NCBI GenBank assembly: GCA_003427395.1 | Contig: BFEA01000133.1 | Coordinates: forward strand, 1,593,173-1,629,551 | Origin: Chara braunii | Taxonomy: Eukaryota; Streptophyta; Charophyceae; Charales; Characeae | Length of the DNA: 36,379 nt | Direction: 5' to 3' | In this document: positions 1 to 9,670 of the stretch, piece after piece | Layout: each line of letters begins with the position of its first letter | How positions within the stretch are numbered: the first letter of the stretch is position 1 | Position numbers and translations under genes: made by a program | The notes under the pieces: model-generated | What the model was told of the DNA's origin: nothing | What the model saw: only the letters and a program-made list of their open reading frames with translations | The model's database searches: none

Positions 1-42
<42 letters not shown>

Positions 43-1030
43 ACAACATCCCGACGCAGGCAGTCCGCCATCTCGCATCCACACAGAGTTGTCACCCCGC
101 TTAGTCCAAACATGCCAGCCAGGTTCGCCCATGCGCCACAGTCCGTCACGGCCCCACGTCAACCCCACATGCCCAGCACCAGCTTGTCGGATCGCCCAAC
201 TCTCTGCTCACCTTCCAAATCTCGCTCGTTAGCCGATCCTCTCGACCACACTAACTCCCATAATTCTTAGAGAGCGAGTTAATAGCGCTTGCGAAATTTA
301 TAGCATGCATGCTTTCGCGAGATACTCGGGGTTGTGCCTAAGTGGAAAAAGAAGGAGGAGGAAGGAAGTGCGTACGTCTGCATGGCCAGGCCGCGGCGTG
401 GGGGACGTAGCCTCACTCCATACATCGATCCAGTCATGCAAGCGTTCAGGCCAATAGGACAGAGGAAGAAGTACGCGCACACAGGGACACCACAAAAGAT
501 ATGAAGAATAGGAGAATTACAGTTGCAATTATTCCCGCCAAAACAAAAGTTCCAATTACACGGCGCAGAAAAGTCAGAACATAGATTCTGACGCTGCAAA
601 GCGTGCGCAAGCAAAAAGCGTTGTGCAACAAAAATTGAGACACGCCTAAATTCCCAATCTAAATCCTAATTGCAAAAAGAAATTTCGAACGAAGAAAATT
701 CCGAGAGCCCACAGGGGCTCGACCTCAGTTGAAAATTCAAAAAGATCTTCACACGCGACGACCCCGCCAAAATTCCCATTTCCCAGAGCAGAACAAGAGA
801 GAAGCTATGGCAACAGTTATCTTTCGCACTGGCTAAGGCGCGACCAGCCACCAATTGTCACAAGATTACACCGGCCTCGATTTCGAAAACAGGAAAAGAA
901 AAAACAAGGGCACCCATGTAATCCCGCGAGCCAACAAGGGCACCGATGTAATCCGGCGGGCCTTCCCAACTCAACCCCCAGAGTAGCCTTGCGCAGAAAA
1001 TCACACGGTTGCAGAAAACAGTACGTCACA
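1..1030 (-). mobile_element. LTR copy 0 of the element A/B family, truncated by window start
   Basis: This segment is homologous to 5890-6943 and 30640-31632. It begins in the same CT microsatellite (1-40), shares the downstream block with the 'cagtccgtc' and 'tcggatcgcccaactctc' motifs, carries the same TATA-like site, and ends at the same point in 'cgtcaca' at 1030. Beyond 1030 homology to the other copies stops, so 1030 is a genuine element edge. In the orientation of the gag-pol genes (minus) it is the LTR 5' edge. It is either a solo LTR or the 5' LTR of an element lying to the left of the window. Internal ORFs in it are not conserved between copies. Confidence 0.7.
294..303 (-). promoter_or_regulatory. 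TATA-like box in LTR copy 0
   Basis: Minus-strand CTATAAATTT is followed by the conserved GCAAGCGC. The same combination recurs at the equivalent place in the LTRs of elements A, B and C, which suggests the LTR core promoter. The promoter role is inferred from position and conservation. Confidence 0.45.
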
Positions 1031-1394
1031 CAGCGTCCCTGTACCATGCTATGTGAACAATGTGAGCATGTTCGTATAGTTGCTTGTGCGAACTGGGTGG
1101 TGAGAGGCCCAGTATACTCTGTGTATTCTCAGTGTCATTTCCATTGGACCATCCATCCTATCAGTGTCCCAGTCTCAGTGTTGAAACTCCGAGTAGCTGC
1201 TTGTTTGCTGCCATGATGCCTTCCTCCTGCAAAAAAAATGAGTCCTACCGAGCGTCCAGCATTTCTTTATATTCTCTTTCTTTTCTTCTTACAGTAAAAT
1301 TTTCCCCTCAGATCGGATCTTTGCGAATCATCTCAAAGCAGAGCAAATTAGCTCAGAAAACAGATCGGATCAATTCAAGTCCCATGAGAGTTGC

Positions 1395-1500
1395 ACAAAT
1401 CAAATCAAATCAAATTAAATCAAATCAAATGAAATCAAATCCAATCAAACCCCCTCAGATCAATTCAATGAAATTCAAATTTATTCGAGTCAATCAGATC
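1395..1500. repeat. Degenerate (AAATC)n pentanucleotide repeat
   Basis: Repeated 'aaatc' units with scattered point changes run through this stretch and fade into 'caatcag' variants. The plus ORF across it (Lys/Ser/Asn/Gln-rich) is a translation of the repeat and not a gene. Confidence 0.8.
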
Positions 1501-1958
1501 CAATCAGAGAAAGACAGCCAGCATCCATTCCCTCCCAGTAAAAGATGTGAAATGAAGAGAAAACAAGACGGGGGAGGGCTAGAGAACATCAGAAACAGCC
1601 ATCAGCCCCCTACCAATGAAATCGTGTGAGCCAGCGCTTGCCGGCAAGAAGCAAGCTACCGCGCAGCATCAGTGTGACTTGGAGAGGAAGATTGGACTAT
1701 CCAACACATCACATACTTCCACCCCTGCTGATTGAGCATCAAACCCCACTATGAGCCAGAACATGAGAGCGCACATATGAAGCTCAATCTTACTGCAGCT
1801 CACTCCGGTTTCTCCCCAACTATCCCACCCTTCGCGCCACAACCGCTGAACACCCGAGAATAAGGTTGGAGAGTACTCGGCGGCAAAGAAGGTGCGCACC
1901 AAGCCGAGCAACCCATATAACCTTCAACCTTCCCAAGGGAGAGACCAATCCTCCAAAC

Positions 1959-1961
<3 letters not shown>

Positions 1962-1993
<32 letters not shown>
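1962..1993. repeat. Homopolymer C32
   Basis: Thirty-two consecutive C bases, which means G32 on the minus strand. It is a potential i-motif/G-quadruplex site and prone to assembly length error. It accounts for the poly-Pro and poly-Gly ORFs in this region. Confidence 0.9.
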
Positions 1994-2079
1994 TTTCCCC
2001 CACAAGAGAACAGAGGAGGGAGAGGGAAGGGGTAACGAGAGCATCGCCACTGGTGAGCCCCAGAAACCCTTGCCATCAA

Positions 2080-2412
2080 CCCCCAATGTTGATGAAGTTG
2101 TTGCTGATGTTGTTGTGGTTGATGTCGATGTTGATCTGAAAGTGCCGGTGTTATCGTAGCTGTAAATGAAAATGGTGAAGTTACCGTCACTATCGTTGTT
2201 ACTGGTGCTGTAGATGATGAAACCGTTGCTCATGTTGGTGTTGTGAGTGACATCGCTGTCGTGGCTGAAGATGCAAATAATGAAGTTGACACCACTGCCG
2301 TAGTTGGTGTTGCTGTAATCATTGAAATTGTGGTTGACATAGATGCTGTCGCTGTAAATGATGAGATTGTAGTTATCAGGGATGCTGAAAGCTGTTTATG
2401 TAGTTGCTGACG
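2080..2412 (+). repeat. GTT/GAT/GCT-rich imperfect triplet region
   Basis: The stretch is built from GNT triplets (gtt, gat, gct, ggt) with many substitutions. One plus frame is open for about 93 codons, from after the TGA near 2129 to the TGA near 2410, and reads as a Val/Asp/Ala-rich sequence, but it has no ATG near its start. The minus strand is also open over part of it. It may be an expanded trinucleotide tract or a fragment of a Val-rich coding exon; the sequence does not decide. Confidence 0.4.
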
Positions 2413-2506
2413 TCATCTTCCCCGAGTGCTCTAGCAGCTTTGCCCTCTGCACACACCCTTCGTGGAGGAGTTAATGACAGTCGCTCTGGAGAGCATATCC
2501 CTGGCA

Positions 2507-2763
2507 TCAATCGATATACGCATCCAAATCAATTGGCGGCCCCCCCTCCAACACCTCGACAATCCGCAGCAGTTGATCCAATGTCTCGTCCGCCCATCTG
2601 GCCACCGGGATCGGGCCCCCCCACAAACTCGGCCCAGGCAGGGAACGGGAAGAAAGAAGATGCACCAGGGCCAGCAGTTTGTGTCGGTCTTCTTCCATCA
2701 CGATGAGCCAGGCATCTGCCGCTTGTCGTTGATCCCCTTCCAACACCATCTCGAACTGTGGAT
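2507..2763 (-). CDS. Possible ORF fragment, unknown
   Basis: A minus-strand frame is open for about 85 codons with an internal ATG at 2749. Its composition is balanced and protein-like, with charged and hydrophobic residues alternating (AWLIVMEEDRHKLL), unlike the low-complexity frames around it. I recognise no domain, and no second copy lies in the window to test conservation. It could be a gene fragment, a decayed transposon ORF or chance. Confidence 0.2.
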
Positions 2764-4336
2764 CACGTTAACTTTCCTTTGATCCGCACTCCCCTAGTGG
2801 TCGTTGTATTTACTACTAAGTTACTACTGTATGTACTATGTATAAATTAGTAGTCCTACACTTGCCGTCGTCTTAATCTCTGTGCAAGGACGCCTTCCAC
2901 GCTGACAGCGAGATGCTGCTATCCCGCCCATAGCTCCACATGCCCCGTCAGTCAGACCCAGTCTACCTGTCGCTGGCTGAACTCCTACCATGCTTTAGTG
3001 ATGACTCAACACCTTCCGTCTTCCTCGGACGTTTGGTCTCAAGACCTCCGGGCACGCCGGCGCGCTCGCAACGCTTCAAGACTTGAGGTCAGCGTCCAGC
3101 ATTTCTAATTCTCAAGGCCACCACGCTGTTCTGGAAAAAAAAAACAGCTGTTATTTACCTACCGTATGAAGCACCACATACATACTTGGGTGAAGGATAG
3201 AAATAGCCCCTTTCTCTCTTTTTTGATAACCCATTTATTTAATGATGACTTAGAAGAAAGGATTCTCCAGGCCAGAATATGTTCAAGCCTTTTCATATCC
3301 ACCTAGAGATCATCCAATAGGTCATTCTCCATATTGCGGTGCATTCCGATGGGGCTGGGTTTTGCACTTTGAAACCTGAGCGTGCCTTTTATATCCTTTC
3401 CCTACATATAATTCACGAGTACTTCATATGGATGCTAAGGTGCCCCGACCTTCCAATGTGAAGCTCAAATCCTCGCATCCTGTGGAAACACAGCATGAGA
3501 CATAAGGAAAGAAAAGAAAGAAAAAACTAGCATGGCATCCAGTTACAGTTTTCTTTTCTTGTTTTGTCGAGTTCACAAGGTCCTCTCTCTCCAACCTCAA
3601 CATTCTCATAAGCCCCCCCTACTCCCCTCTCCTAAACCACTAGTACGAGCCCGCTCGCCAGAAACTTCTGCCGGTATATAAAAAGGGCGCAGAGGGCAGC
3701 GATCTCATAAGGTGGGCCAAAAACCCCGAAAAAACGATTTTCGAAGTGCCGGCCTGGCAGGGACCGGTTTGATTCTTTCAGGTGCAAAAAACTGGGTTCG
3801 GCAATTCTGGGTCTGCCATACATCCCCTGAGCGCAGCAGGGCAATCAATGCTGCAGAGGCCCTTTTCTCTGTAAACTTACAAGTGTGTTGAGTGGTGCAT
3901 TCCTTTGCAATCATTGAGTAATTATGGGACGCTGGTCCCAGTTTCCAGAAGGTGATGCTCCCGACCAATAGATTGCAGCTGTCCTAGGGGAAGAAAAAAG
4001 GAAAAAAAAGGGTCGACCCCTAACGGCAAACCCCTTCAACACTCTATTGAATGTACACGACAGCGGTTGCAGGCACTGGCACTGGGCAAGAATACCCACC
4101 CAACGCACGTTGAAGTTAACACCAGAAGAGCCCTCTTGTACAGTTTGTACACTAGGCTTGACAATCTGTCTTACTGGCCCCCATGAGCTAACCTGAACCC
4201 CTCCAGAGATGGGCCCGAACGCCTGATGTTCCAGGATCATGATGGATGTGTTATACACCATGGCAAGTATTTTCAACGCTGGGTCTACTGGTCCTCTGCA
4301 GGACAGAAACTCTCACCACCCTTGAGAAAGAGGCCT

Positions 4337-4535
4337 TGTGACGCCCAACCTCACGCCCAGCGCGACTTCCTGTTCGGAGTGGGATGGGGGGCCGGAAGTG
4401 CGAAAAGGGGTGTGCCAAGGATTTTTGGAAATTGAAGTGGAGTCCCAGGTCAGAACTGAGATCTCCGGTGGCAAGCTTAGGGGTAGTTGAGCAAGTTGGT
4501 AATCCCGAGTTATATTGGACTTCGGGAGACCGGGC
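4337..4535 (-). mobile_element. LTR 3'-end fragment, tandem to the element A LTR
   Basis: These 199 bp are a near-duplicate of 4536-4735: both start TGTGACGCCCAACCTCACGC and end around 'ttcgggagaccggg'. The block is also homologous to 14071-14260 and 29558-29680. It abuts the next copy exactly at the TGTGACG edge, as expected if one LTR end was left when another element inserted, or from an unequal-recombination product. Confidence 0.65.
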
Positions 4536-4759
4536 TGTGACGCCCAACCTCACGCCCAGCGCGACTTCCTGTTTCGGAGTGTTTAGGGGGCCCGGAAGTG
4601 CGAAGAGGGATGTGCCAAGGATTTTAGGAAAGTGGGGGTGGAGTCCCAGGTCAGAACTGAGATCTCCGGTGACAAGCTTAGGGGTAGTTGAGCAAGATGG
4701 TGGTCCCGAGTTATATTGGACTTCGGGAGACCGGGTTACCTCCGGTATGAGTGGCGCCA

Positions 4760-5254
4760 TCACGGTCGGTCCCGTCTCTGGTGGACCGGTGGGTCGCTAT
4801 GGCTGTCACGCTGTTCAAACAGCTGCCGGCGCCGCTCGGCCTCGACTCGGGTTCGTCGGATAAATCCCGAAGTCCGATACGCCTGGGGCTGCTGGCACTC
4901 TTCGCACGGTGTGCGGGGCCAATAGCGAGCTATGGAATTCCGAGGTACCACTGTGAGCTGATGGTAGGGGAGGAGGAGATGGAAGGGAGGAAAGCTGGTA
5001 GAAATAACGACGAAGCCCAAAGATATGTAATACTGAGTGTTGTTAGTATTCGGGTAGTCTGGGCCCCGGGGATCGTTGGTTATGGCCCAGTGAAAGTCCC
5101 TTGCGCATAGTCGGTCGTTCTCCGTCAGACAGGGGAATTCTGGATTTCTCAAGTTTCCCCGCCGTCTGAGTTGTTCACCCTCCCAGTATTCGCGATACTC
5201 CGGGTCCCGCACATTCTTACGATCGGTGATCCAAGAGGGGGGTTTTACAGCCAT
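4760..5254 (-). CDS. ORF D (copy A): conserved LTR-resident protein of unknown function
   Basis: This 164-codon ORF starts at an ATG (5252-5254) that is conserved in element B. I recognise no family. The product is soluble-looking and rich in Arg and Tyr. It has a central hydrophobic/aromatic block (SFPPFHLLLPYHQLTVVP), then a CxxC pair in 'YWPRTPCEECQQPQAYR', then a basic tail, so a small metal-binding or nucleic-acid-binding role is conceivable but not shown. In the block from TSFPP to TVVP, ten of nineteen codons differ from element B and every change is synonymous, which shows past selection on the protein. It lies in the 3' LTR, downstream of the LTR TATA-like box, so it would also be at the 5' end of a full-length transcript if the 5' LTR were intact. 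Confidence 0.7.
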   Translation of the reverse strand: MAVKPPSWITDRKNVRDPEYREYWEGEQLRRRGNLRNPEFPCLTENDRLCARDFHWAITNDPRGPDYPNTNNTQYYISLGFVVISTSFPPFHLLLPYHQLTVVPRNSIARYWPRTPCEECQQPQAYRTSGFIRRTRVEAERRRQLFEQRDSHSDPPVHQRRDRP

Positions 5255-5894
5255 ATCCGATTAGTGAACTCGGTTTCCTGCATCCTCATAATGAGTCAAG
5301 ATCGAGATCAACTCATGCAGACGGGTGTGTACGCCGCGACTCGGTTTCCTTGAGATCACGGTCATATGCGAGCGCGCACATGAGCGGAGGTTGATCAGGC
5401 GCGGGTTCCTCGCGCTGGTGTATTGGTTGTGTCCTACCTGCGCGCAACTATCCCACCCAGACTATTTCAGGTGGGTCCAGTCATTGCATTCACATCCATG
5501 CCATTCATGCGACGAAGAGAAGGGAGACGGGCTATTGCCCTAGCATCAAGGGCCAACATCTCACACAATTAAGGATCAAAGCTAACGATCAAACGCGAAC
5601 ATCCATAGCAAGTGCCTCCAATCAGGCCCGGGATTATTGCACGACGTAGATGGATATTAGCAAGCGACAAGATTTGAACTAAACAGGCATTGCAGAACAG
5701 GATTAGAAATCCAAGAAGATCGTGCGAAGAGGGTTCGCATCCATTCCATGCATACACACGAGGCAAAACGACAGAAAAAAACTCGAAACGATTTACGAGA
5801 AAAAGCCTGAAAGTGCCGCAACAAGATCGGTCAAAATAGAGATCACAATTATACAAATGATTGGCAGAAATAGACCTCATCCCACACATAGTTG

Positions 5895-5917
5895 TTCTCT
5901 CTCTCTCTCTCTCTCTA
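5895..5917. repeat. (CT)n microsatellite in LTR
   Basis: A short CT run at the same LTR position as the longer runs at 1-40 and 30643-30721. The array length differs strongly between LTR copies. Confidence 0.85.
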
Positions 5918-6172
5918 CATTCCCCGATGCGGGCAGTCCGTCGCCGCGCATCAACACAGAGTCGTCACCCCGCTTGGTTCGAGCATGCAAGCCAGGTTCG
6001 CCCGTGCACCACAGTCCGTCGCGGCCCGCACGTCAACCCCACATACCCGACACCAGCTCGTCGGATCGCCCAACTCTCTCGTCGACTCACCTCTTCCAGC
6101 TGACTCGTTAGCCGACCCTCACTGATCGCGCTAACTCCAAAGTTCATAGAGAGCAAACTAATCGCGCTTGCA

Positions 6173-6183
6173 AAAATTATATC
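6173..6183 (-). promoter_or_regulatory. TATA-like box in element A 3' LTR
   Basis: Minus-strand GATATAATTTT stands before TGCAAGCGCG. It is the diverged equivalent of CTATAAATTT in LTR copies 0 and B. Position and conservation suggest the LTR promoter. Confidence 0.4.
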
Positions 6184-6943
6184 ATGCACGCCTGTGCGAT
6201 AGATACGGGATTAAACCTCAATGGTCAGAAGGAGAAGAGAGGAAGTGTCCACGTCTGCATGGTCAGGCCGCGGCGTGGGGGACGTAGCCACTCTCCACGC
6301 ATCGATCCGGTCGTGCAGGCGATTAAGCCAATTAGAACAGAGTATTAGGCATGCAAGACAAAGAAGGAGAAGAAGGCGGGCACACATGAGGAAATCAAGA
6401 AGAAGAAAGATGCAGTTACAATCGCGCCCGCCAAAAGCGACAGTTACACGAGATTAGGGACGCGATCCAGTTAGAGCCCAGTCCCTAGTGCAGCAAAGTG
6501 TGCGCGAGTGAGAAGCGCGGCGCAACAAAATTCAAAGTACCTAAATTCCTAGCCTAAATCCTAGTTGCAAAAAAAAAGGAAATTCCGAAGAGCCCAAAAA
6601 CAATTTCGCGAGCCCGTAAGGGCTTGACGTTGGTTAAAAATTCAAAAATGATATTTTCGCGTGATGATCGCGCAAAAAATTCCTAGTGCTCACGGCAGAA
6701 CAAGAAAGAAGTCATGGCAATCGTTGTCCATCACGCTCGCTAAGGCGCGATTACCTAATCGTTGGCGCGGGGCCTTCCCGACACCGACCTGACAGATTCC
6801 CACAGAAAACAGAAAGAAATGAGGACATCCATGCAATTTGCCCGACCAACCCGTCTTTCCACAGCTCATCCATCCGACCCATTCATTTCCCCAAGGCAGC
6901 TTCGCGCAGAAAGTCGCGCGATTACAGAAAATGGTTCATCACA

Positions 6944-7077
6944 TATGTGACGCCCAGGGGGTTCCAATCTTGAGCAAACTCCCGCTTGCTCACACACTTA
7001 TGTGTCAATCTATATCGCGAGGATCAACATGGAGCTCACACGTGCCACATACCGTAAGATAAGAGTGTGGAAGTCAC
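6944..7077. other. Junction between 3' LTR and ORF E
   Basis: This starts with TATGTGACGCCCAGGGGG, whose first part repeats the LTR outer edge, and is conserved at the same place in element B (31633 onward). No purine-rich tract typical of a polypurine tract is evident next to the LTR edge. Confidence 0.4.
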
Positions 7078-7644
7078 TCAGTCGTGACATTCGTGGGTTC
7101 TCCCGCAAACGTTTCCGATGAAGGGTAATCTGATGACGAGAGGAGGAGGTGATGGGTGGACTTGGGGAAGGGGAGGTACGAAGCGGCGAATTTCCCTGTC
7201 ACTCGTGGGGATCCGGGTGTAGTGGACCGTGCAGTGGATGCGGGGGAAACGAGGGTGCTCCCATTGATGAGGGAGAGAGGCGAGATAGTCGGGGTAGAGG
7301 GTGGAGAGGGTGCGAGGGATAGCAGCGCGGAAGTTCTTGTAATTTTCACAGGCTGGAATTGTGCTTGAGATTATGCAGTAAATTTCAATATTATTAAATT
7401 CCCGTCAGTTTACGCTGAAAAGAAGGACATGGAGAGGGAAGGAGGTGACGAAGGAGCGGGTGGTAGAGTGTGGGACGACGGTGACGAAAAGGCGGGTGGC
7501 GTAGAACTGGTGGAAGAGAGAGGGCGGGAAAGGGTACCATCCATCAAGGAACAGGGGTCGGCCTAGGAGTTGGTGAGGGGTGAGGAAGTCAAGGGGACGA
7601 CAGGATAACGACCAAGGACGAAGCCCGGTCGCCTGTATTTCCAC
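7078..7644 (-). pseudogene. ORF E (copy A): conserved element-encoded protein, one in-frame stop
   Basis: A minus-strand frame of about 188 codons ends at a TGA (7078-7080) and is broken once by a TGA at 7405-7407. At that codon element B has TGG (Trp). Protein similarity with element B (about 31690-32250) is clear across the break, for example 'FRAAIPRTLSTLYPDYLASLPHQ' against 'FRTAIRRTLCTLYPNYLASLPHQ', with many silent third-position differences. The first half is hydrophobic and aromatic. The C-terminal part is Pro-rich. No ATG is obvious at the start, and it overlaps the end of ORF C in another frame, so it may be a further downstream cistron or a frameshifted extension. Function unknown. 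Confidence 0.55.
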
Positions 7645-7784
7645 GAAGGCGAAGAGTGGCTCGGATGGCGGAGAAGAAGGAGTTAGGATTCACTCCTTCG
7701 GCGACGTCGGCTTCCTGATCCCTCTGTCGCGGCTCCATCAGATTCTTCGCGCGGTGGCTGTGGATTCCACGATGGATCGCCTAG

Positions 7785-8313
7785 CTATGTATCACCCGCG
7801 ATCATGACCACGGGCTTTTTTGCTGCATGCGGTCGGGACCCCGCCCACGGCGGTCGACCCCCGCAACCGACTGCGAGCATGAAACCCGGGGATTTTTTAA
7901 AAATCAAATGATAGGCCAAAATATATATATATATATATATATGGGGTTGTAGGGTTTGAAATTCCCTACAACTGTAAATTTTTTGTTTTATTTTTTGACT
8001 TTTTTTTTTTTTTTTAAATGAAAAACAGAAATCCCTTAGGCAAAAGTTCTTCACTTTATTCTTTTTTTAAGAAAAATAAAGGATTTTGTTTGATTTTTAT
8101 CTCAAATGTGGTAACGAATTTTGATATGACCCCAAGGCAAAATTTGTTCAGTTTATGTTTTGGCATAACATATATTGTTTTCAGATGTTTCTGAATTTTT
8201 TTTGTTTTTTTGTTCCATGACCGCGGGCCGCCGCGGTCATGACCGCGGCCTCGCGGCCGAGACCGCAGTCCGCTGTCGTGCCCGCGGCGACCGCGACCGC
8301 GGGGGATTCATAG
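7785..8313. mobile_element. 529-bp fold-back (MITE-like) insertion with 8-bp target duplication
   Basis: The ends are inverted: CTATGTATCACCCGCGATC at the left and the complement of CTATGAATCCCCCGCGGTC at the right. TCGCCTAG flanks both sides (7777-7784 and 8314-8321). Element B lacks the insertion at the homologous place, which confirms the boundaries. It holds an AT dinucleotide run (about 7920-7942), A/T-rich core sequence and GC-rich subterminal palindromes (CCGCGG units). It has no transposase ORF, so it is non-autonomous. An 8-bp duplication suggests the hAT superfamily (inference). It interrupts the distal part of ORF C. Confidence 0.8.
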
Positions 8314-8420
8314 TCGCCTAGCAGTAGTTGTGGTGGCGGCCCTCCAGATTCTTCGACCTGCCGCTTGCCCTCCGCTTTCTCCCGCCTCCGCTGAGCTTCC
8401 GCTTCCTCCTCTTCTTTACT

Positions 8421-9194
8421 TCACGGAGGACGACTACTTGGCTCTCCTGATGCACTTTCCTCTTCCTCCTCCAACCCAATGTAGTCGGGATCGTCTCGAT
8501 CGGTGCCCGATTCTTCTTCCCCTGACTCCTCTTCTTCTTCTTCTTCTTCTTCTTCTTCTTCTTCTTCTTCTTCTTCTTCTTCTTCTTCTTCTTTTTCACC
8601 GGCCTCTAGTGTGTTTCCTCGCCAGACAAAAGGGTCCCATAGTGTGAGATCAGTGACGTTAATGTCGAGATAGAGAGTTGGGGACGGGTAAAAGCAGATA
8701 TCCCCGTCCAGCTCTGTGCATGTGGACCACATAAGATGTGGTGCAAGCGCGCGAGCGAGCACGTCGGTCCCCGGCTTCCCGTCACACCTCGACAGGATGT
8801 CGAGACGTAAATCGTCCACGAGTTGCACCAAAAACACCAGCAACTCGTCCGTAATTGCTTCGAGATGTCTTTCCTCCACCTTGCCAAATAATATCCCCAA
8901 CAATTCTCCCTCCGTACTCGTTCGCCAAGCTTGCACGATCAACAGTTCCACCTCGTTGTCCGGGACCTCACCCCCTTCAGCTTCGGGGGCTGGCTCCGCC
9001 CAATGAAACACTAAGCACACCAAACAGAAGTTGAGCTCTACGTAGGCGTCCCACCACCCGTTCCACTTGTCCTCGTCCAAGATCTGTACGCTGAGCTCCC
9101 GGATCTGGAAAGAGAAGGCAGGATCGATAGCAGATTGCCAAAAGGTGGGGAGATCAGACGGAAGATTGAAGAGGGAGAAACGATGACGGTTCAT
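8421..9194 (-). CDS. ORF C (copy A): acidic-tailed protein of unknown function downstream of integrase
   Basis: The ORF has 257 codons from ATG 9192-9194, whose ATGA overlaps the stop of ORF B. Residues 1 to about 190 form a globular-looking domain shared with element B. Shared landmarks are the N-terminal 'MNRHR', 'DELLVFL', 'LWSTCTEL' or 'MWSTCTEL', and 'DVTDL/NVTDL...WDP'. A poly-Glu tract encoded by a GAA microsatellite (about 8530-8593) follows. In the first 23 codons, 14 differ from element B and 9 of these are synonymous, a coding signature. The TGA at 8421 is probably secondary, since similarity to element B continues in frame past it (VEESGGPPPQLL) up to the fold-back insertion and then to a shared TAG at 7563-7565. 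I see no transmembrane segment long enough for an envelope-like protein. Unknown family. Confidence 0.65.
   Translation of the reverse strand: MNRHRFSLFNLPSDLPTFWQSAIDPAFSFQIRELSVQILDEDKWNGWWDAYVELNFCLVCLVFHWAEPAPEAEGGEVPDNEVELLIVQAWRTSTEGELLGILFGKVEERHLEAITDELLVFLVQLVDDLRLDILSRCDGKPGTDVLARALAPHLMWSTCTELDGDICFYPSPTLYLDINVTDLTLWDPFVWRGNTLEAGEKEEEEEEEEEEEEEEEEEEEEEESGEEESGTDRDDPDYIGLEEEEESASGEPSSRPP
8530..8593. repeat. (TTC)n / (GAA)n microsatellite inside ORF C
   Basis: A nearly pure TTC array on the + strand encodes poly-Glu in the minus-strand ORF C. Element B has a shorter, interrupted Glu/Asp-rich stretch here, so the array expanded in copy A after the two copies separated. Confidence 0.9.
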
Positions 9195-9670
9195 TGGGGC
9201 CGCTCAAAGGGGAGGAGTTCCGGGAGAAGGATCTCCGGTGCACTGCTAGAGGTGCGGAGTCAGAGGTCTATATCATTCGTGGTCGTGATTCTTTCCCCCA
9301 AACGAACCAGCAATTCGACCCACGTGGCCATGATCTCCTCGGCCCAACCCCGCAACTGCCGATAGATGCCCGTATGGATCGCCGGGTGTAGCGCCGTGAT
9401 GTCGCCAGTGAAAGTGACGATGATGGATATGTGGCTAACGCCGGGCGAGGACAGGCGCTGAAAAGCCGAAATCTCGGCCAGTACACGCGTCGCCCCTGCG
9501 TGTACGAAACGGAACTCTGCTGACGCGTGGATGGTTGTTGTGTTGAAGAAGGCGGCGAATCGAAGGAGATCGGGACTCAACCGAGATCGCTGTACCTGCC
9601 GGATTATCGCTCTACGCCCCCTCGGGGTCATCAGACGCTCGTTGATCACCTGCTCTGTCGAAAAACTCAT
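9191..9670 (-). pseudogene. ORF B (copy A): unknown protein between integrase and ORF C, one in-frame stop
   Basis: The start ATG at 9668-9670 overlaps the TGA of the preceding Ser/Pro-rich frame as ATGA. The frame reads 136 codons to a TGA at 9260-9262, where element B has a Gln codon. It then continues with clear similarity to element B (SSxAPE...P.ERPQ/ARPQ) to a TGA at 9191-9193, which overlaps the ORF C start as ATGA. The product would be about 159 residues. Shared landmarks with element B are 'STEQVINERLM', 'RLSPDLLRFAAFF' and 'TTNDIDL'. In SPDLLRFAAFF four codons differ between copies, all silently. No domain recognised. Confidence 0.6.

Larger units (their letters stand above)
1031..4336. 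other. Intervening sequence without a recognisable gene
   Basis: About 3.3 kb separates two LTR copies. I find no family-level similarity in any frame. It contains an AAATC-type pentanucleotide tract, a 32-base C run, a GTT/GAT-rich triplet region and one weakly protein-like minus ORF, listed separately. The stretch 2790-4336 holds only short overlapping ORFs on both strands with no recognisable motif. Confidence 0.5.
4536..6943 (-). mobile_element. 3' LTR of element A, about 2.4 kb
   Basis: The + strand edges are TGTGACG at 4536 and CATCACA at 6943 (CGTCACA in element B), giving a TG...CA inverted terminal repeat. The right edge coincides with the edge of LTR copy 0. It is homologous along most of its length to 29558-31632. 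It contains ORF D (4760-5254), a CT microsatellite (about 5895-5917) and a TATA-like box at 6173-6183. The inner edge is followed by 'tatgtgacgccca', itself like an LTR edge, so the exact structure of the junction is uncertain. A shorter LTR with only the first about 230 bp is the alternative. Confidence 0.55.

Noticed and set aside
1820-2233. Poly-Gly and poly-Pro ORFs over the C32 run
   Set aside because: These are translations of a homopolymer in several frames, with no conserved context.
3705-4276. Overlapping minus ORFs upstream of the first LTR fragment
   Set aside because: No recognised motif, no second copy, and the two overlap in different frames.
8318-8647. Poly-Lys and poly-Leu ORFs overlapping the TTC array
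   Set aside because: Shadow frames of the GAA/TTC microsatellite. Only the poly-Glu frame is continuous with the conserved ORF C.
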